From NCBI GenBank assembly GCA_016801885.1, contig CM028894.1, forward strand, positions 9,679,241 through 9,743,240: a stretch of 64,000 bases of DNA. The letters run 5' to 3'. Below are positions 49,268 to 63,443 of the stretch, in pieces; position 1 is the first letter of the stretch, and every line of letters starts with the position of its first letter. This DNA comes from Toxotes chatareus (taxonomy: Eukaryota > Chordata > Actinopteri > Toxotidae). A program made the translations under genes and the position numbers. The notes beneath the pieces are model-generated. The model was not told the DNA's origin. It was given only the letters and a program-made list of their open reading frames with translations, and searched no databases.

Positions 49268-50651
49268 CCTTGCATGCCACAGATGTTTTTCTTAGTCGCT
49301 CCAACAGACAGGAATCTACTGGCAAGAAGAAAGGCTCGGTCTTCCCCAGGAGAGAGGAGTACAAAGCCCCTAGTCTGCACACAGCAGATGCAGAAAGCCA
49401 GTCCATCTGCCACCAACTCGATGTGCCACATGGGCCTGAGAGATTTAGTACAAGAAGGGTCTATTTTTTTTATGTTTTTTTGGGTTTTTTTTAACATCTG
49501 CCTACATAAGTTTGTGCCATATCCACAACAGAATCAAATGCAAACACACATCTAAATCTGGCAGAGATGCAACTCTAAAATTAAATTCACACTAACAGAC
49601 ACACGCATGTGCAGGCATCCACAGCACGAGGTTATAGGGAGTGCAAGAACTTTTATGTTTTAAAGAGAGGCGCCCAGGGCAACTATGACAGATTTATTTA
49701 GGAAAAGATGTAGCCCCTAGCGCAGGGTAAAGACCACTTGAACTTGCAGCTCTGAGTGGTGCGCTGGCATGATTTAACAGGCTCTGAATAGTACATTATC
49801 TCCCCGGCTCCGCTGGAGCATATTTCAGCCGTATGATATCATTATTAAGAGACCAACACAGACCAAAAGATGTAGCATTTTCATTACTGTCAACTGTCTG
49901 AGCTCTGAGGCAGAGAGGGTAAACACTAAACAATCATGGCAGAGTGAGAGAGACAGTGGGAGTTGAAACAAGCGGGAGAAAGAGAGAGAGAGAGAGAGAG
50001 AGGGAGAGGGGGATGACAAGAGCGCAAAAGCAAGAGTGAAAAAACAGCGACAGAGAGAGAGAGAGAGGCAAAGGGGGCTAACATTAAACAACTGCTGTTA
50101 ATTGCTCTAAGCATCCACATTATGCCAGTAATTTCTCCCATTTCTCTTTCAGCGCAAAGGGCTTCAGGCTAGAAAGCTCCTTCAGCCCCTTTAATAAACT
50201 ACTCAGAGCGCCTCACTGGAAAAGACAAACAAGAGGCCCCTGGCCTTAGAAACATTCGCTTCACTAGGGGGAATGCTATGCCTATTTCTACACATCTGTG
50301 ACAATTGTGTGCCTCCTCCCTTCAGGTATTTATTCCCTATGTCTCTTCTTCCAGTGCTTTCTGCTGCCAAGGTCAACGGAGACAAACAGGCCCACCAGCG
50401 TCTTGATGTGGTGGCAACAGAACAGTGAGAGGAGAAAGGGAGAGGGAGTCGGAGGGGGGGGGGGTTAGACATGTGTAGTGGGTACAGTGGGGAGGGGTGA
50501 TAGTGGCAGCAGCTGGTTACCAACCCTGGCAGGAGCAGCAGCAGTGGGGGGAGCAGTGATCTGAGATGCAGTGCAACACCGTGACAACGTTGGCGACGGA
50601 TGTTGTTTCCCATCTCCCGGCACTGCTATCACTTCCAGAGTCTATACACAT

Positions 50652-50652
<1 letters not shown>

Positions 50653-50699
<47 letters not shown>
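50653..50699 (+). repeat. (CA)n microsatellite
   Basis: Perfect array of about 47 bp. Confidence 0.94.
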
Positions 50700-50701
<2 letters not shown>

Positions 50702-52079
50702 CAGCTAACTATTAATTTTCAATTAAAACCACCATGAAGTGCATTGCCCCTGGGGCATCAGACAAAGTCAAGCGACCATCGCGGCGGTTTCCCTCATCAC
50801 TCCTGCCACCATCACTCCAGTGCTACCAAGCCACCACAAAGTACAAGCACTGCCATAACATCTGTCAGTCAGTGACAGCCCAGCCTTCAGCAGTGTGAAT
50901 CACTCCAAATTAACCCTTTCACAACCAGTCAACAAAAGGTGCTCACTCATGATATAAATGAGTGTAATCTAGAAACGAGTTAAGTAAACATGTATGACCT
51001 GTTAACATACACATGTGGAATCAGCACAAAAGACAAAGAGAACAGCACACAGAGGAGAAGACTCTGTGGCTTTCCTGTGACCGCGAGGTCTGTATTTATT
51101 GGAGGCCAAGTACATCAGTGATGTTCACTCTGCACTGGGAGGTTATCCATTTGACTTCCCTCCTCTTTCGTCCATTCTCACATTTAAGTGCCAGTCGGGG
51201 AAAAAAAAAAAAAAATGAAGTGATTTTACCGTCCGCTAAAATATGCTCAACTCCCCCCCCTAACAACTCCCACACAGTGATAACCGGTGTTTCCAAAGAG
51301 CAAAGCACCACACATAGGAAACAGAGCACACACGTCAGCACCATTCATTAGTCGCCACACAAATGTTCCACAAGCACAATTCACGAGCCACTACAAATAA
51401 ATAAATAAATTAAAGAGCCAAATAAGGCATAATGAGGGGGTAGGGCTCTTTTTAGTCCTGGGCAATGCTGATCACACGATATGTTGCTTATGGCCAGAGA
51501 GCAGAGACCATTATGGACCGGTGATTATATAAGTGGTTGGAAGGCAGCACCATTTTAATATACTGTACTTAAGCACCAGGGTATCCATGGCAACTTGCCT
51601 TGCACCGTGCATTCAGAAAATCCCTAATGAAATGCCTATTAAGTGGCTGATAATGACAGTGTCCAAATATATTTGCATATGTATTTCACTGCCGGGGGAA
51701 AAAAAAAAAAAAAAATTAGAACAGTGAATGAAAGGGGGGGGGGGTTGATTTCGAATATCACATTAATAAATATAAATATAATAATTTTGTTATGTTTGTT
51801 GTTTGTAAAATTATAGCTATCTTAAAAAATATTCTATTCTATATTTCTAAATCAGTGAATAAGACATAAATGTAAGGCTTGGTAATCTGGTGTAAAAAAT
51901 TACTAATATGTGTACAAGTATTGCTATTGAATAAAACTTATACAAGGAAAAAAAGTAGTTGCGATGGGTGTGAATTGAGGCCTCACTGCCTTCCTCTGGG
52001 AGTCTCCACATGTGACTTCCATTTGCGACTTTGGCTGAGAGCCCAACAGGACATCCCTGAGAGAGTGTTTGCTTGACTC

Positions 52080-52345
52080 AATATCAACAGCCCGAGTGAG
52101 CAGCGGGGGGGGGGGCGGGGGCGCTCCGGAGCCCTCTCCGGCCAAGCCCGGCCTCGGGTTCCTATTGAAAATAAACCAGGCTGTACATTCACTGGGCCCA
52201 GAAATATCAACACGCGCTGCGAGGAGCCACGTATAGCACTCAGCAGTGTTCCGCTGGTGCCTCTCCAAGGCTTAATGATACCTGCACCTCCCCTCCAGCT
52301 GCTTCTGCCGACACCGCCGCTGCACACAGACGGCAGGCGGGCGGG
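52080..52345. promoter_or_regulatory. GC-rich patch, possible CpG element or noncoding exon
   Basis: A locally GC- and CpG-rich segment in AT-rich surroundings, with a poly-G/C run at 52105-52122. On the minus strand a short stretch (52282-52320) is bounded by gtgtgtgcag on one side and GTATCA on the other, which would allow a 39-nt noncoding exon. No conserved protein is encoded. It may be a promoter-associated patch, an untranslated exon or a noncoding element. Confidence 0.25.
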
Positions 52346-52543
52346 AATTAAAGTATACATTACAGCAGAAAAATAAAAAGAGATCGAAATGACAGAAGTC
52401 AGACAGTTCAAGCTGACCGGGCCTCTTGAAACGAAGGAGCTTGTAGACTAGTGACAGACACTCCAGGTTAAATTGGCCCTCCTGTGCCGCCTCTTATTTT
52501 CCCAACACCACAGCTGCCTCCAGTGCCCAACCCCCCTTCCTAC

Positions 52544-52582
52544 AAAAAAAAAAAAAAAAAAAAAACAAGAAGAAGAAGAAGA
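52544..52582 (+). repeat. poly(A) run plus (AAG)n
   Basis: A22 at 52544-52565 followed by AAGAAGAAG. It may be an old retroposon tail, but no body is recognised upstream. Confidence 0.9.
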
Positions 52583-55500
52583 AAATAGCTTTTCTTCAAA
52601 AGCGTATTTGAATTAAACGAGTTGCTGAAATCAAAGGCTCGGCTGAGCCGGGTAAATTTAAACAAGCAAGTGCGGCTCACAGCAGTTTACCTGTTATACA
52701 GCAGATTGGAATTAGATGAAAGAGCAGAGCATGGCGGACAACTTCCCTTTTTTCACAGTAGTAGATATTATCATACAGTTAAGGCAGCTGCACTTTAGAT
52801 TCCTACTTAGAGAAAAGCACATGCTACTCAGTTGTTTTTTTTTTTTTTTAATGTTCCTGGCCACTGAGATGTCATTAGGATGAAGAAACAGCTAAAAAAA
52901 CAAAAACGAAATGTGAGAAACAATAGTCGTCCCATGCATTCAGATTTCCTGTTTGGGATGAATCTGAGACCCGTTTATGACAGTGATCTGTAGTGTCTGA
53001 GGATCCCACAGCTCCAGCTCTGCCAAAGAGATTATCATTCCCAGAACCATGGCTACACAGTTGAATGGCAGCAAGACAAGCTCCACTGGCAGTCAAAAGC
53101 GCACAACACCTGTATATGCTATGCAACAACCGCTATCTAAGGTCCAAGGGATCCTGTCAATGCATCTGCAACTAGCAATGAAAAATACTTCCATTCAGGA
53201 TGAGAGGAATAGTAAACACTGACCATGAATTAGATAATGGGGGAAAGTTTGGGAATCATCTCCAGAAGCAACTGAGACGTGGAGCGTTCTGTTCTTAACT
53301 CTGGACAGTGGACTTCAGAGTCCTCCGATTACCTCGGCCTTCTGACTTACTGCTGACACAGTGGCTATCCATTCATGACTAAAACACCATTCAGCTAGAC
53401 ACCAATTACACCTAAAAAACCCAGATCAAATTAATTCAGGAAAATGGCATTCCAGCAAAGAATAATAAACTCATTATATGGAAATTTCAAACTCTTCTAT
53501 TCTCCACACCGCGGCTAATTCAAACCTAATTTTTACTAGCCACTAATTTGAGGGCGAAGGGCGGGGGATAGGAATTACATCTGGAGGTAATTCATTGTGT
53601 GGAACTGAGCCCAGTGGAGGTTATGATTCCCCTCCGTCCCCCTGTTTAAAAAGAAAAAAAAATTTAGACAGACAGACATGGAGAAGGAACTACTTAGGTG
53701 AGCGGGACTTCCGGAGCACTGAAACAACACTTTTCACAAAAATGTTTTCATTGTGCTGTCACCAGGCACAGGCTGGAGAGGATATAGGTGTTGCAGGCGC
53801 AGGCAGAGAGACAGACACAGACGCTGATAAATAAAAAAGAGAGGGAGAAGGATTTTCAGGAAATGAGGGGACCTCTTATAAGGTTCGGGCTCCTCCAGAC
53901 AGCTGCACTGGTTCAGGATTTAGCAAATAGCCAAAGATATGGAAGTTAAGGAAGTGCGTGGGTGGGTGGGGGCGGTAGGGTAGGTTTTTTTTTTTTTTTT
54001 AGACTCTGCAGTTAGGTGTTGTGCCCGCTCTAAAGGCTCAGAGTTTATGAGGACGTCTCCCTCTCAAGTGACCAGCTACATCTGGGCTGCCTAAGTGGGC
54101 TCCCTAATAAATGGCACAGTTTTCCAATGATCTGCAGTTTCAAAGCACTAAAGTAAAGGGTATCCAGCTGTATCAGTTTCACTGTATGGATGCAAACTTA
54201 ACAGTTCCTTGCAAGGAAGTATTTGTAAGGAGGAGAGGAGCAGAAGTCGACATATTTGAATGATTTTTCTTGATTACGCTGATTAAACTGAGAGAACGGA
54301 ATATAAAGCTTGGCTTCCGACAATCAGGCACAGTGAAAAATCCCCACAGGAGGACATTAACATGTGATAGAGAAACTTGCCTCAGTCCCTTCCACACCAG
54401 AGCCCCCTGCTCTCCACTTCCATCCTGTGCCACCCCTCCAACACTAAATGTGTTTTCCAAATGAAAATAAACGGAGTCCAACCAGTTTGAGGCAGTCATA
54501 CTCTGGAATATGAGATCAAATAATGGCTTCTGTGGAGGCTGAAAGGAGAAATGAAATGGCTTCTGAGGGGAGATGTACCGAGTAATAAAATTACTCCTTT
54601 ATATCTTCCTAAACAGCAGATGTTCCCCTGGAGTGGGTGAGGGCTTCACTTTGGTCAAAGACAAGTATGCAAGTGGCAATTTTTCCTTCAGGGAAGATTC
54701 CCTGATACACTTCTTGAGACTTGGCGCACTGCAATTTTCTTGAAAACGAGAAACTATTTCAGCAACAAGTTAAGCGGAACTTTGGAAGTTTCACTTTGAT
54801 GATGTGCTGGTACATGCTGTCACTGAAAGGTATGTTCCATTAAATTGGAACAGCAAGATGATTCATAAGCCTATTGCTTTTCAATGAGTTCAAACTAGGC
54901 TGAAATGTTCAGATGAACAGTTGTATTTTATACTAACACATACAGTTGACTTGGAACTGACCATGATGTACCACAAACACAGTGAATCATCTTTGGGATG
55001 AAAAATGTCTCTACTTTGAAATTGGTTAGCTATTCCAGTTATACAAGCACCATTCCATTTGGCATTGGGGGGAATTTACAACAAAAGTATGAATCTAACT
55101 ACTTAAAATCATGCAATTGATTTGTATTCTTAAAAAGCTGGTCACAATAATATTCAGATGGACTTTTTTGCTACGGCAGAAGGACAATATTAGAGGAAAT
55201 TTGCAATTGGAGAGAATACATTATAATTCATTATACAGTAGCTATTAAACCTCCAGTAAAAATGGTTTATTACAAGGATTGAGCCACTTATCAGACGTAC
55301 TCACTACCTTTAAAAGCTGTCCATGTTCAGTGCTCTGAGTGGCAAAAAAGCAATCGCTGATGACTTTGAAAATAGGACTAGATGTACAATTTATCAAAAC
55401 AGACACGGCTGGCAGGGATTTCAGAGAATCAAGGGTTGTAACTGTTTGTTCAGAATCACAGGAGAAATGAAGACTGCAATTTACAGAATACAGTTTGTGT

Positions 55501-56642
55501 TATACTGTCCAAAAATTGGCTTTAAGAAATTTAAATAAGAAAAGTGTATTGCTCACAAAATTGACTCGTCTTGTGAGACATTCACAGTATGTTCGGTGGA
55601 TCACAACGCTTTATCAAGAAATTGGTGTACCTTTCTGACGCTATGTTTTAATGTGTTCTCTTAATGAGGTTAATCTAAGAAAATTATACAACAAATTAAA
55701 TAAATTACTCGCAGATGCACACAAGTATCCCTGTTTCAGTTTGTTTTATGCAGTCTTGGCATGTAATTAAGTGGTTTACACCAAGCTGATGATGTTTGTG
55801 CTGTGACTATGAATTAGTTTCTGGTGCGAGCATGAGACAGAACATTTTTTCCAGTGACAATCTGCAAGACTGTTGTTTACAAACATACACAAGTAGAGAG
55901 CAGACTCATTAAAGATCTCATAACACTAGACCCCAAAAATAGTGTGTGGAGCGTGCATCAGTAGCTTAAAACGCTTGTCAAGCCATCATCACGGGTGACT
56001 CTTAATTTACACAAAGGCACCCAATTATACTTACAGGCAACATTTTCAACACTTTGCGAACTTAGGAAACATCATTAACTTTCTCTCTGCATTGCCTTTT
56101 TCCTCTGTCGTAGCCGGTTGCCATCTATTCAGGAAGACAAATGGCAAAGGGGATGATTCTGACAGCTTAAAAGTACCCATCAGCTGCCTGTGAGACATCT
56201 CCCTGCACATCCAGCCCCGAAACCTCCCCAAACAAACAGCAGGCTCCACTTCAAATACATAGCAGGACTATTAGGTAATCTTCTCCTTTGTTCACTCTTC
56301 CTGAGCCTCGGTGACTAACCTCAATCTCTCCCTGTTCCACCTCTAGCCCTCAAGCTGACAAACACAACACTTAATGCTGCCAGGGCTATAGGAGAAGTGC
56401 CATGATGAATGGCTAGGAATTATCTGGAAATATACACAAGCTATCTTGTATATTCAGAGAAGTTGTGTTTGTTGTGTTATGATGACGGTACCATTATGGT
56501 TTTACAGAGAGAGGGAGAGAGAGAAGAGGAGAGCGGCAGCACAAGGGCTCTTTGTTTTGGGACGGGACAAATCTGAGGTTTCCTTTTGGATATTCAATAT
56601 CCTGCAAGGTACCAAACAGTTACAGTAGTCTAGTGTCTGGCC

Positions 56643-56666
56643 TTTTTTTTTTTTTTTTTTTTTTTT
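56643..56666 (+). repeat. poly(T) run, 24 nt
   Basis: Uninterrupted T homopolymer in the upstream region. Confidence 0.95.
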
Positions 56667-58291
56667 AGAGGGGAGGGTGCAGAGGTTTGCTACGTGTGTC
56701 TGTGAATTGTTGCATGCTTCTTAGTCAATTGCTGTGTGGCTTGCGTGAGTCCCTCCCAACAAAGCCTGGGAAATCAATCAATCTGTGAAGAAATACCTCT
56801 TATGCCAGATGTGGCACTTGAAAAAAAAAAAAAAAAAGACTTAAAAAGACTTGCTTGTATTAGGGACTCTAAGGGTCCAAACAAGCATAAAACCACGCTG
56901 AAATGAAATATTTATTACAAATGAATCAAGCTGTCAAAATGCTACCTATTTCACTTTGAATTTCTGCTTGTTATTTTAGGTGGCTTCTCCAAGGCGTAGC
57001 ATGTCAAATCTGTAAGTGTGTAAATGTCTTGCTCTGAAATATATCTCCACTATTTACTTTACAAGTTGCCAAGGAGAATGGAAGACAAATGTTTCATTAG
57101 CAGGTGACTTTTTTTTTTTTTTTTTTGTTTCTTTTACAAGTCTTCAGTAGTTCCGCTCCTTGACACATATACGCGCACTCTTGCATACCCTGAATATAAT
57201 TATAAATGCAAGGCTTGCTATAGGGAGCTGAACTTTTCACACCTTTCAAAGCCACAAAATTGGATGGTTTTGTGGTTGTGCAGCTGCCGCTCCACGCTAA
57301 TGCAAGGCGGTGTCATATGAAAAATATTCCTCTCCCCAAACCACAGGGCTGGTCATTAATGAAACACAGGCCGCGCAGTGAGGTCATACAGAGTCTAGAT
57401 TTCAGCAGCCACACTTAAAAACCGCTCAGAGAGAATAGAGAAACATGAACACAAATCAGATTCCAGCTCCAAGGACGGGGAAAATAAATAAATAGAGAAA
57501 GGCACTGGCCCCTCTCACATTTTCCCCCAGCGCTCTGCAAACAACCGTCAACTGCAGCTCAGAAACAGCTCACAATGAGAGCAGACTAAACAATCTGGTC
57601 CCGGCCAAGGAAAATGCTAAGCAACTCTGCACACAGGATGTCTCACCCTAATTGCCAACTATCAAATCTCACAATGGAATCTATCCATTTGGCAAATTTT
57701 TCACAGCAAACTTGGCAATATACTTTTGCTTTTAAAAGTGTCAACTTTTGTGATGAGAAGAAAGGACGAGAAAAGATGGAGAAACACAATTGTCGAGAAT
57801 TTCATTTCTAGCTCGGATTTGCTGGGGTTTATTGAGCTTACAGAAAAACTAGCAATAATGTGTGCTGAGAGGAAAAAAACTTTTATTAAATAAAGGTGCT
57901 AGAGGTCTTGTAAACGAGTGATTAAAATCCTCAGCATTAAGATAAACAGACTAAATAGGTCCCCAAAGACATACAGACTCAGGGAGGAGAGAGAGCGAGG
58001 GCAAGTCCAACCCAGAAAGAGAGACTGACACTCTGTGTACTGGAGGTGGGCATGGGAGCGTAACTGGAACCTTGGGACTGGTATACGAAACAGGGTTACT
58101 AGGAGGGACCGGGCTCTAAACAGGAAACTAATGGGACAGTCTCCGCCATCCACCATGTGGCATTGTATTTTCCAGCCAGTCAAAGCCATGCTCGCAGAGA
58201 CCCCATGACTTCAAACAGCCAAAATAGCAGCACATTCATGAAACAGAACAGAACTACTGGGAATTAAAGAAGGCAGGGGAAAAAAAGAAAA

Positions 58292-58292
58292 T

Positions 58293-58319
<27 letters not shown>
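58292..58319 (+). repeat. (AC)n microsatellite
   Basis: 28-bp perfect array. Confidence 0.94.
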
Positions 58320-58325
<6 letters not shown>

Positions 58326-59019
58326 TAGCAGGCCTCGACAGCAGATGGTAAAATTAACATTTCAACAGTTCCTGCCTTTCATGTAGGTCTCGGCAGAACT
58401 TTTTCTTATTTGAAAAAAAAAGAGAAAAAAGTAAGAGGGGTTTGGGTTTTGGTAAGATACAGTGGTGTAGAAGGCATCTGGAAAAGGGGAAGAGGAATAT
58501 TGGCTTATTGCTCCTGATGGTCCACCTCTATGAAAAATTAAATAGGTCTGTTTTGCAGGTTTCCCCTCTCTAGAGTGCCCTAAGCTGTGTTATGGAAACA
58601 TCATCTCGGTAATTTATACGCCAAAGAACACCTGGTGATGAAAGAAAATAAACTATTCCTCCCTTTCTTTCCCCATTTAAAACCCAACACTTTGACTTTG
58701 TGGTCTCTCCCTTTGATGTTTCTTTTTCCACCTTTTTAATGTCCATCCATTTGGCTTATTTTGCAAGAAGTTGGCATCTATTGTAGTGTTAAGTCGTTCA
58801 CAAAATGCTTGTCAGATTTCATTTTGAGGTCTTGATATAAACTTCAAAAGGTACTGTAGAGATGTTATCATGGAGAGCCTGGAAGACTGAGGCATCTCTA
58901 ATAAAGACCCAAACAATGGACAGCCTCTCTCATTTCCAACCCTGTCCAATGGAGCGTCTCAGTAGTACCCATTAATTTGGACACAGTTCTGGCTAAATTA
59001 CATGTGTTCCACCTCTGTG

Positions 59020-59340
59020 ACATTTTAAATGCAATTAAAAGCTGGTTATGGAAGTGTGCGCGGACTTCCCTGTGATGAAGGGAAATCACTGACGTGATTA
59101 ACATGCAAACGAGCTCATGCTGGCAGACTAGATTGGGGTTTGAAAACCTCAATTACTTTTGTGTGATTATCTATTTACCAGTACACAGATTTCCATTTCT
59201 CATCTCCAGCCGAGTTCCCCATGCACAAGCCTCAATTATACAAGGCACACCTTTATTTATGATGCGCACGATGCTGAAATACAAGCTCGGGTTATTTTTC
59301 ACTGTGATGTATTGCGTCTTTACAGGCTGCTCATGAGGCA
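59020..59340. promoter_or_regulatory. Candidate conserved noncoding element, far upstream
   Basis: Repeat-free block with GTGATTAACATGCAAACGAG, CAATTACTTTTGTGTGATTA and mixed GC/AT composition, unlike the homopolymer-rich sequence around it. It could be an enhancer or an unspotted noncoding exon. Confidence 0.22.
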
Positions 59341-61665
59341 GGGCCACCAGAACAACGCTTCCTAATGCTGAACCATTTGCTTTGTGAGCACTTAATATGA
59401 TCTTGACCCCCACCACCCTACACACCCCCAATCCATCCATCCAATCCCTATTTAAACTCAGCTTAATCCCGCCTCCCTGTTAGACAGCAGTGAGAGTAAT
59501 GGACAAAGGGCAGCCGTTTGTCCCTTTCAACTACTGTTTTATGCTTTAATACTTTTAATTTATTTCTAAACTATAAACTATAACAAAATGAAAGCCCTTT
59601 AAAATGCACGAATGACTCTGAGTGTAACTGCATGTGTGTGTTTGGGGGGAACAGATCCAACTATATCAAGCAGTAGTTCAAGGGAGGTGCAGATTTAAAT
59701 CAACTGCAGAAACACTCCAGGCCTTATAGTATGTATCATCTTGTTGATGCAATTATTAAAGCAACGCCTGGCAGCACAGGAGAAATACAATTTAATCAAT
59801 TTACACACCTGAACAGTGACAGAATTCCTGTTTTTTTTTTTTAAGTTTAGATTTACATTAAAATATACATTATATTTTCCAAGCAGACAAGATTAAAGAA
59901 GCCCTCCAACTTTTTTCAAAGAAAAGACAAAAGTAAAAAACAAAAGTACTCCAAAACACACAGAAAATGAACGCACTGTAAAGTAACTGTGCCAGCGTGC
60001 ACTTGCTTTTCAACAATTTTATCTGAACTGTAACAAATGTTTTAAAAAAATTATATAGCACATGATTTTATTGTTTGTCAGGGTTCCTGCCTGTTTCCTG
60101 GTGCCCAGGGACAGGAAGAGAAAGGAAGACACACATATCTGTGGCACAGCCAGGCTTTTCACATTGTGCCCAGCATACATAAAACATGCCCTGTTGCTTC
60201 AGCTGGAGCAAAAAGGAAAACAGTGCCATCAAGTGAAATTTCTGAGGATTCCTCAAACACCTCAGCAGATAGATCTATCACCTTATCAAACTGAAGGCAG
60301 CGGAAGAAGAGGGTCGTCTCTGGTTAAACTTCGATTAATAGCATTTATTTATCCACAATAAGAGAACATTTTTCTTGTCAAAAAGTCACCTCATCACTGT
60401 TACCCAACACTTATTAAATATACTTTTTAAAAGGTGTAATCCAAATGTATTCTGTACATCTGCGTATGGGAATATTAGACACAAGAGCACCACCCACTCA
60501 AGTAGTTAGATGATAAGACAAGGAGTGAACATGGTGCATTACTGACTTCATGTTCAGAATCCTGTTCGAGGTACCACAGGAACAAAGGGAATCATTATTA
60601 CTATTTGAACTCAGGACTTGGCTACAACACTGATATAAGGCTGCTAGAGTAGGTATAAAAAAGAAGAAGAGGATACAGCATACTGAGTGAGTGAAACTGG
60701 TGGTGACGGCTAGAATCATGAGTGAGAGAGAATGAAAAAGAGAGAGAGAGAGAGAGAAAGACGGAAAGCTTAGATAATAGTAGATAATGGACAATTAACT
60801 CAGGCTAGTAGTGCCGGCTGCAGTGAATAGCAGCTTGTGGTGCAGCAACTCTCTGATCACCACTCAGCCATATTCACACTGGGAATAGGGGCGATATCAA
60901 GCTGCAGGCTACTGGGCCTCAGAGGTGTATACATTGCATTAGCAATCTCCACAAAGCCTTCAAACAATGTGTGATACCAACAAAGTGTCCCAAAGTGCAA
61001 ACGCAAGCACTCTGCCGATGGGAAGTCGGTGGTGCCATAACCTTGTCCATTGTTTCACGTCCTTTCACCATCAAAATAAACCCAGGAGCCGTAGATCCAT
61101 TTTAAAAAGTGACGTACTGCCATTCCTGGGTGCAGACATAGAAATTAGCATAATTAAACCTATATAAAAGCTAATTGCATAAATAAATGAGTGAATGTCA
61201 CCACCGTGCATCACAGAAACAATGCATGTGTTCATATCAGGGGCCTCAGAAGTGTTTTAACTGCCCACCCAGCCCCCCACCCCCTTCAAGCTCCATCTAA
61301 ATCTATTGATCTGTGAAACACAGAGACCCAGGGGAGGCAATTCACTTAATATCATACATCTAATGATGAGATGAATAACGATTATACCATTTGGTAATTA
61401 AACGTCTTACAAACCATTTAACTGACTGTGCGTCAGGGGGGGTCGCTGGAGGTCATAACGATTGTTTTTCATTTCTCGCTCGGCATGAAAGGAGGAGACA
61501 TGCAGGAGGTACGGCTGGGGAGGGGTGGTGGTGGTGGTGGTGGTAGAAAACAGTGCATGACACAATAGAGAAAACACACTAATGACTGTTAGCAGCTATG
61601 GCAGTAATCCCTAATGCTGTCAAGGAAATGGAGGAAAATAAAGCAAGACAAGCACCTTATATATA

Positions 61666-61803
61666 CATGTATGTGTATATACACACACAGACACACATGC
61701 ACACACATATATGTATGTACACACATACACACATGCAGATGTACAAACACAGACACACATATATGTATATATACGCACCCACATACATATATACACACAC
61801 ATT
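61666..61803 (+). repeat. Degenerate (AC/AT)n purine-pyrimidine alternating tract
   Basis: About 140 bp of mixed ATAC, ACAC and ATGT units. Both strands give open frames made only of His/Thr/Tyr or Cys/Val, which are artefacts of the repeat. Confidence 0.85.
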
Positions 61804-63383
61804 AGATTTAGGAATCTCATTAGCTTGTACTTCCTTTTCCCAATAACAGACAAATACTGAACTGTAAATATATGACAAGGGCAATGTGAAAGAAGAAGAG
61901 GAGGGGGTTTATGTACAGACATCTTCCCGCTTTGCAAGAATGTGCCTGATCCACACAAAGGTGTGTTTAACACACGCTCTGAGAGCCACTTCACTGTCAA
62001 CATCCACAACCCTAATCCCTACTTACATACAATAATTACCCAACATTGCCATGTCAGTGCGTTGTCTTACGGACAGGCCTGTGCAGGGCTTATTTTTTAA
62101 CTGTAATATAACGTGTACAGTAAGTACGAGACAGGGAGGCCAGGTGTAAAAGTTTTAGAAGGTTTAGGAGTTAAAAAACATACACGCAAATGTCCAGTCA
62201 CTTTGTCGGACTGTCCTCTCCTTCCCATCCTACCCTCAGACGACTAACAATACCTTTCCTTTGTAGCTAGACCTCGCACAATCAGGCAGCATTTACTGAC
62301 AGAGGGATGTGTGTCATGTTCCTAGCTCCTTATTGAAAGATAGCTAGTAAACATTGTCATTCCAAAAGAGAGACAGGATTAAAGCCTGCTTTGCCCATTG
62401 AGGGGAACAGTACGCGGAAAGAGAACGGGAACAATAGCCAAATGGAGGACGGTATCACAAGGGTCCAATGTCTGCCGTGATGAATATGTGGGAGATTATA
62501 AGCCATTCCATCATTTCCATAATGTAAAACTCTCTTTCTTCTTCACCCGCCGACTATTCACTAAATAAATGAGAAAACTATCACCCGCGCAGAAATATTG
62601 GACAAAAAGCTGAAGGGAGGGAGACTGAGTTTTGAATGACCCCCGTGCCTTTGACAATACAGGCGCTGTCCGGACACATTCGGAAGCAGTGGAGTGAGTA
62701 AGACCTGGTAGAGTATTTATCACTGGGCACAATGCAAATGTATTACCTTGTCACCTATACCACTTTAGGCCACAGAATGGAAGCATGGTGAATACAAGGG
62801 AGTTTTATATAACAGCAGATGGAAATATGAATGCGGGGTTCTTTTCGATGTGTGGCTTTACTGCCTCGCTAGAACTCTAAACTGAGGGATCATTCAGTGG
62901 ACACTGGTTTAAAACTCCGTCACCACAAAGACCCAGCCCTCGCATTTAACCAGTATGCTAACTAGCCCAGCTAATAAGTTTTTACCTGAATTAAACTGAT
63001 GGACAATGGTTCGAAGGAACTTATGAAAAGAAAAGCAGAATTACAGAGTTCAGAGTGAAGAGAGTGTGAATAAAAGAAGTTTAAATGATCAGGACTTTGG
63101 GCTGTGGGTGCATTAATAACTTTTTGATCTGTGAAAGCTATCTGGTTAAGTGTGGCAAAAAATAAATGTCCTTTGCATTATAAGCTTATATACAGACTGT
63201 ATATTGACTGTATAAGCAGCCACTCCACTGCAAACTGTTGCTTTTCTAGAGAGCTCCTCAAAAAACATTAAACTTGTGAAATTCCTGAGCCATAGAAAAT
63301 ATCTCCCCACCCTGTGCTCCCCTCACACCTCAACATCACTGACACCTTCTCAGCCATTCACTTGATGCACGTGTGTCTGTTTA

Positions 63384-63392
63384 TGTGTGTGT

Positions 63393-63433
<41 letters not shown>

Positions 63434-63443
63434 TGTGTGTGTG
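63384..63443 (+). repeat. (GT)n interrupted
   Basis: 60-bp GT array with CTG breaks. Confidence 0.93.

Noticed and set aside
61589..62009. Cys/Val/Tyr and His/Thr open frames on both strands
   Set aside because: Caused by the alternating AC/AT tract at 61666-61803.
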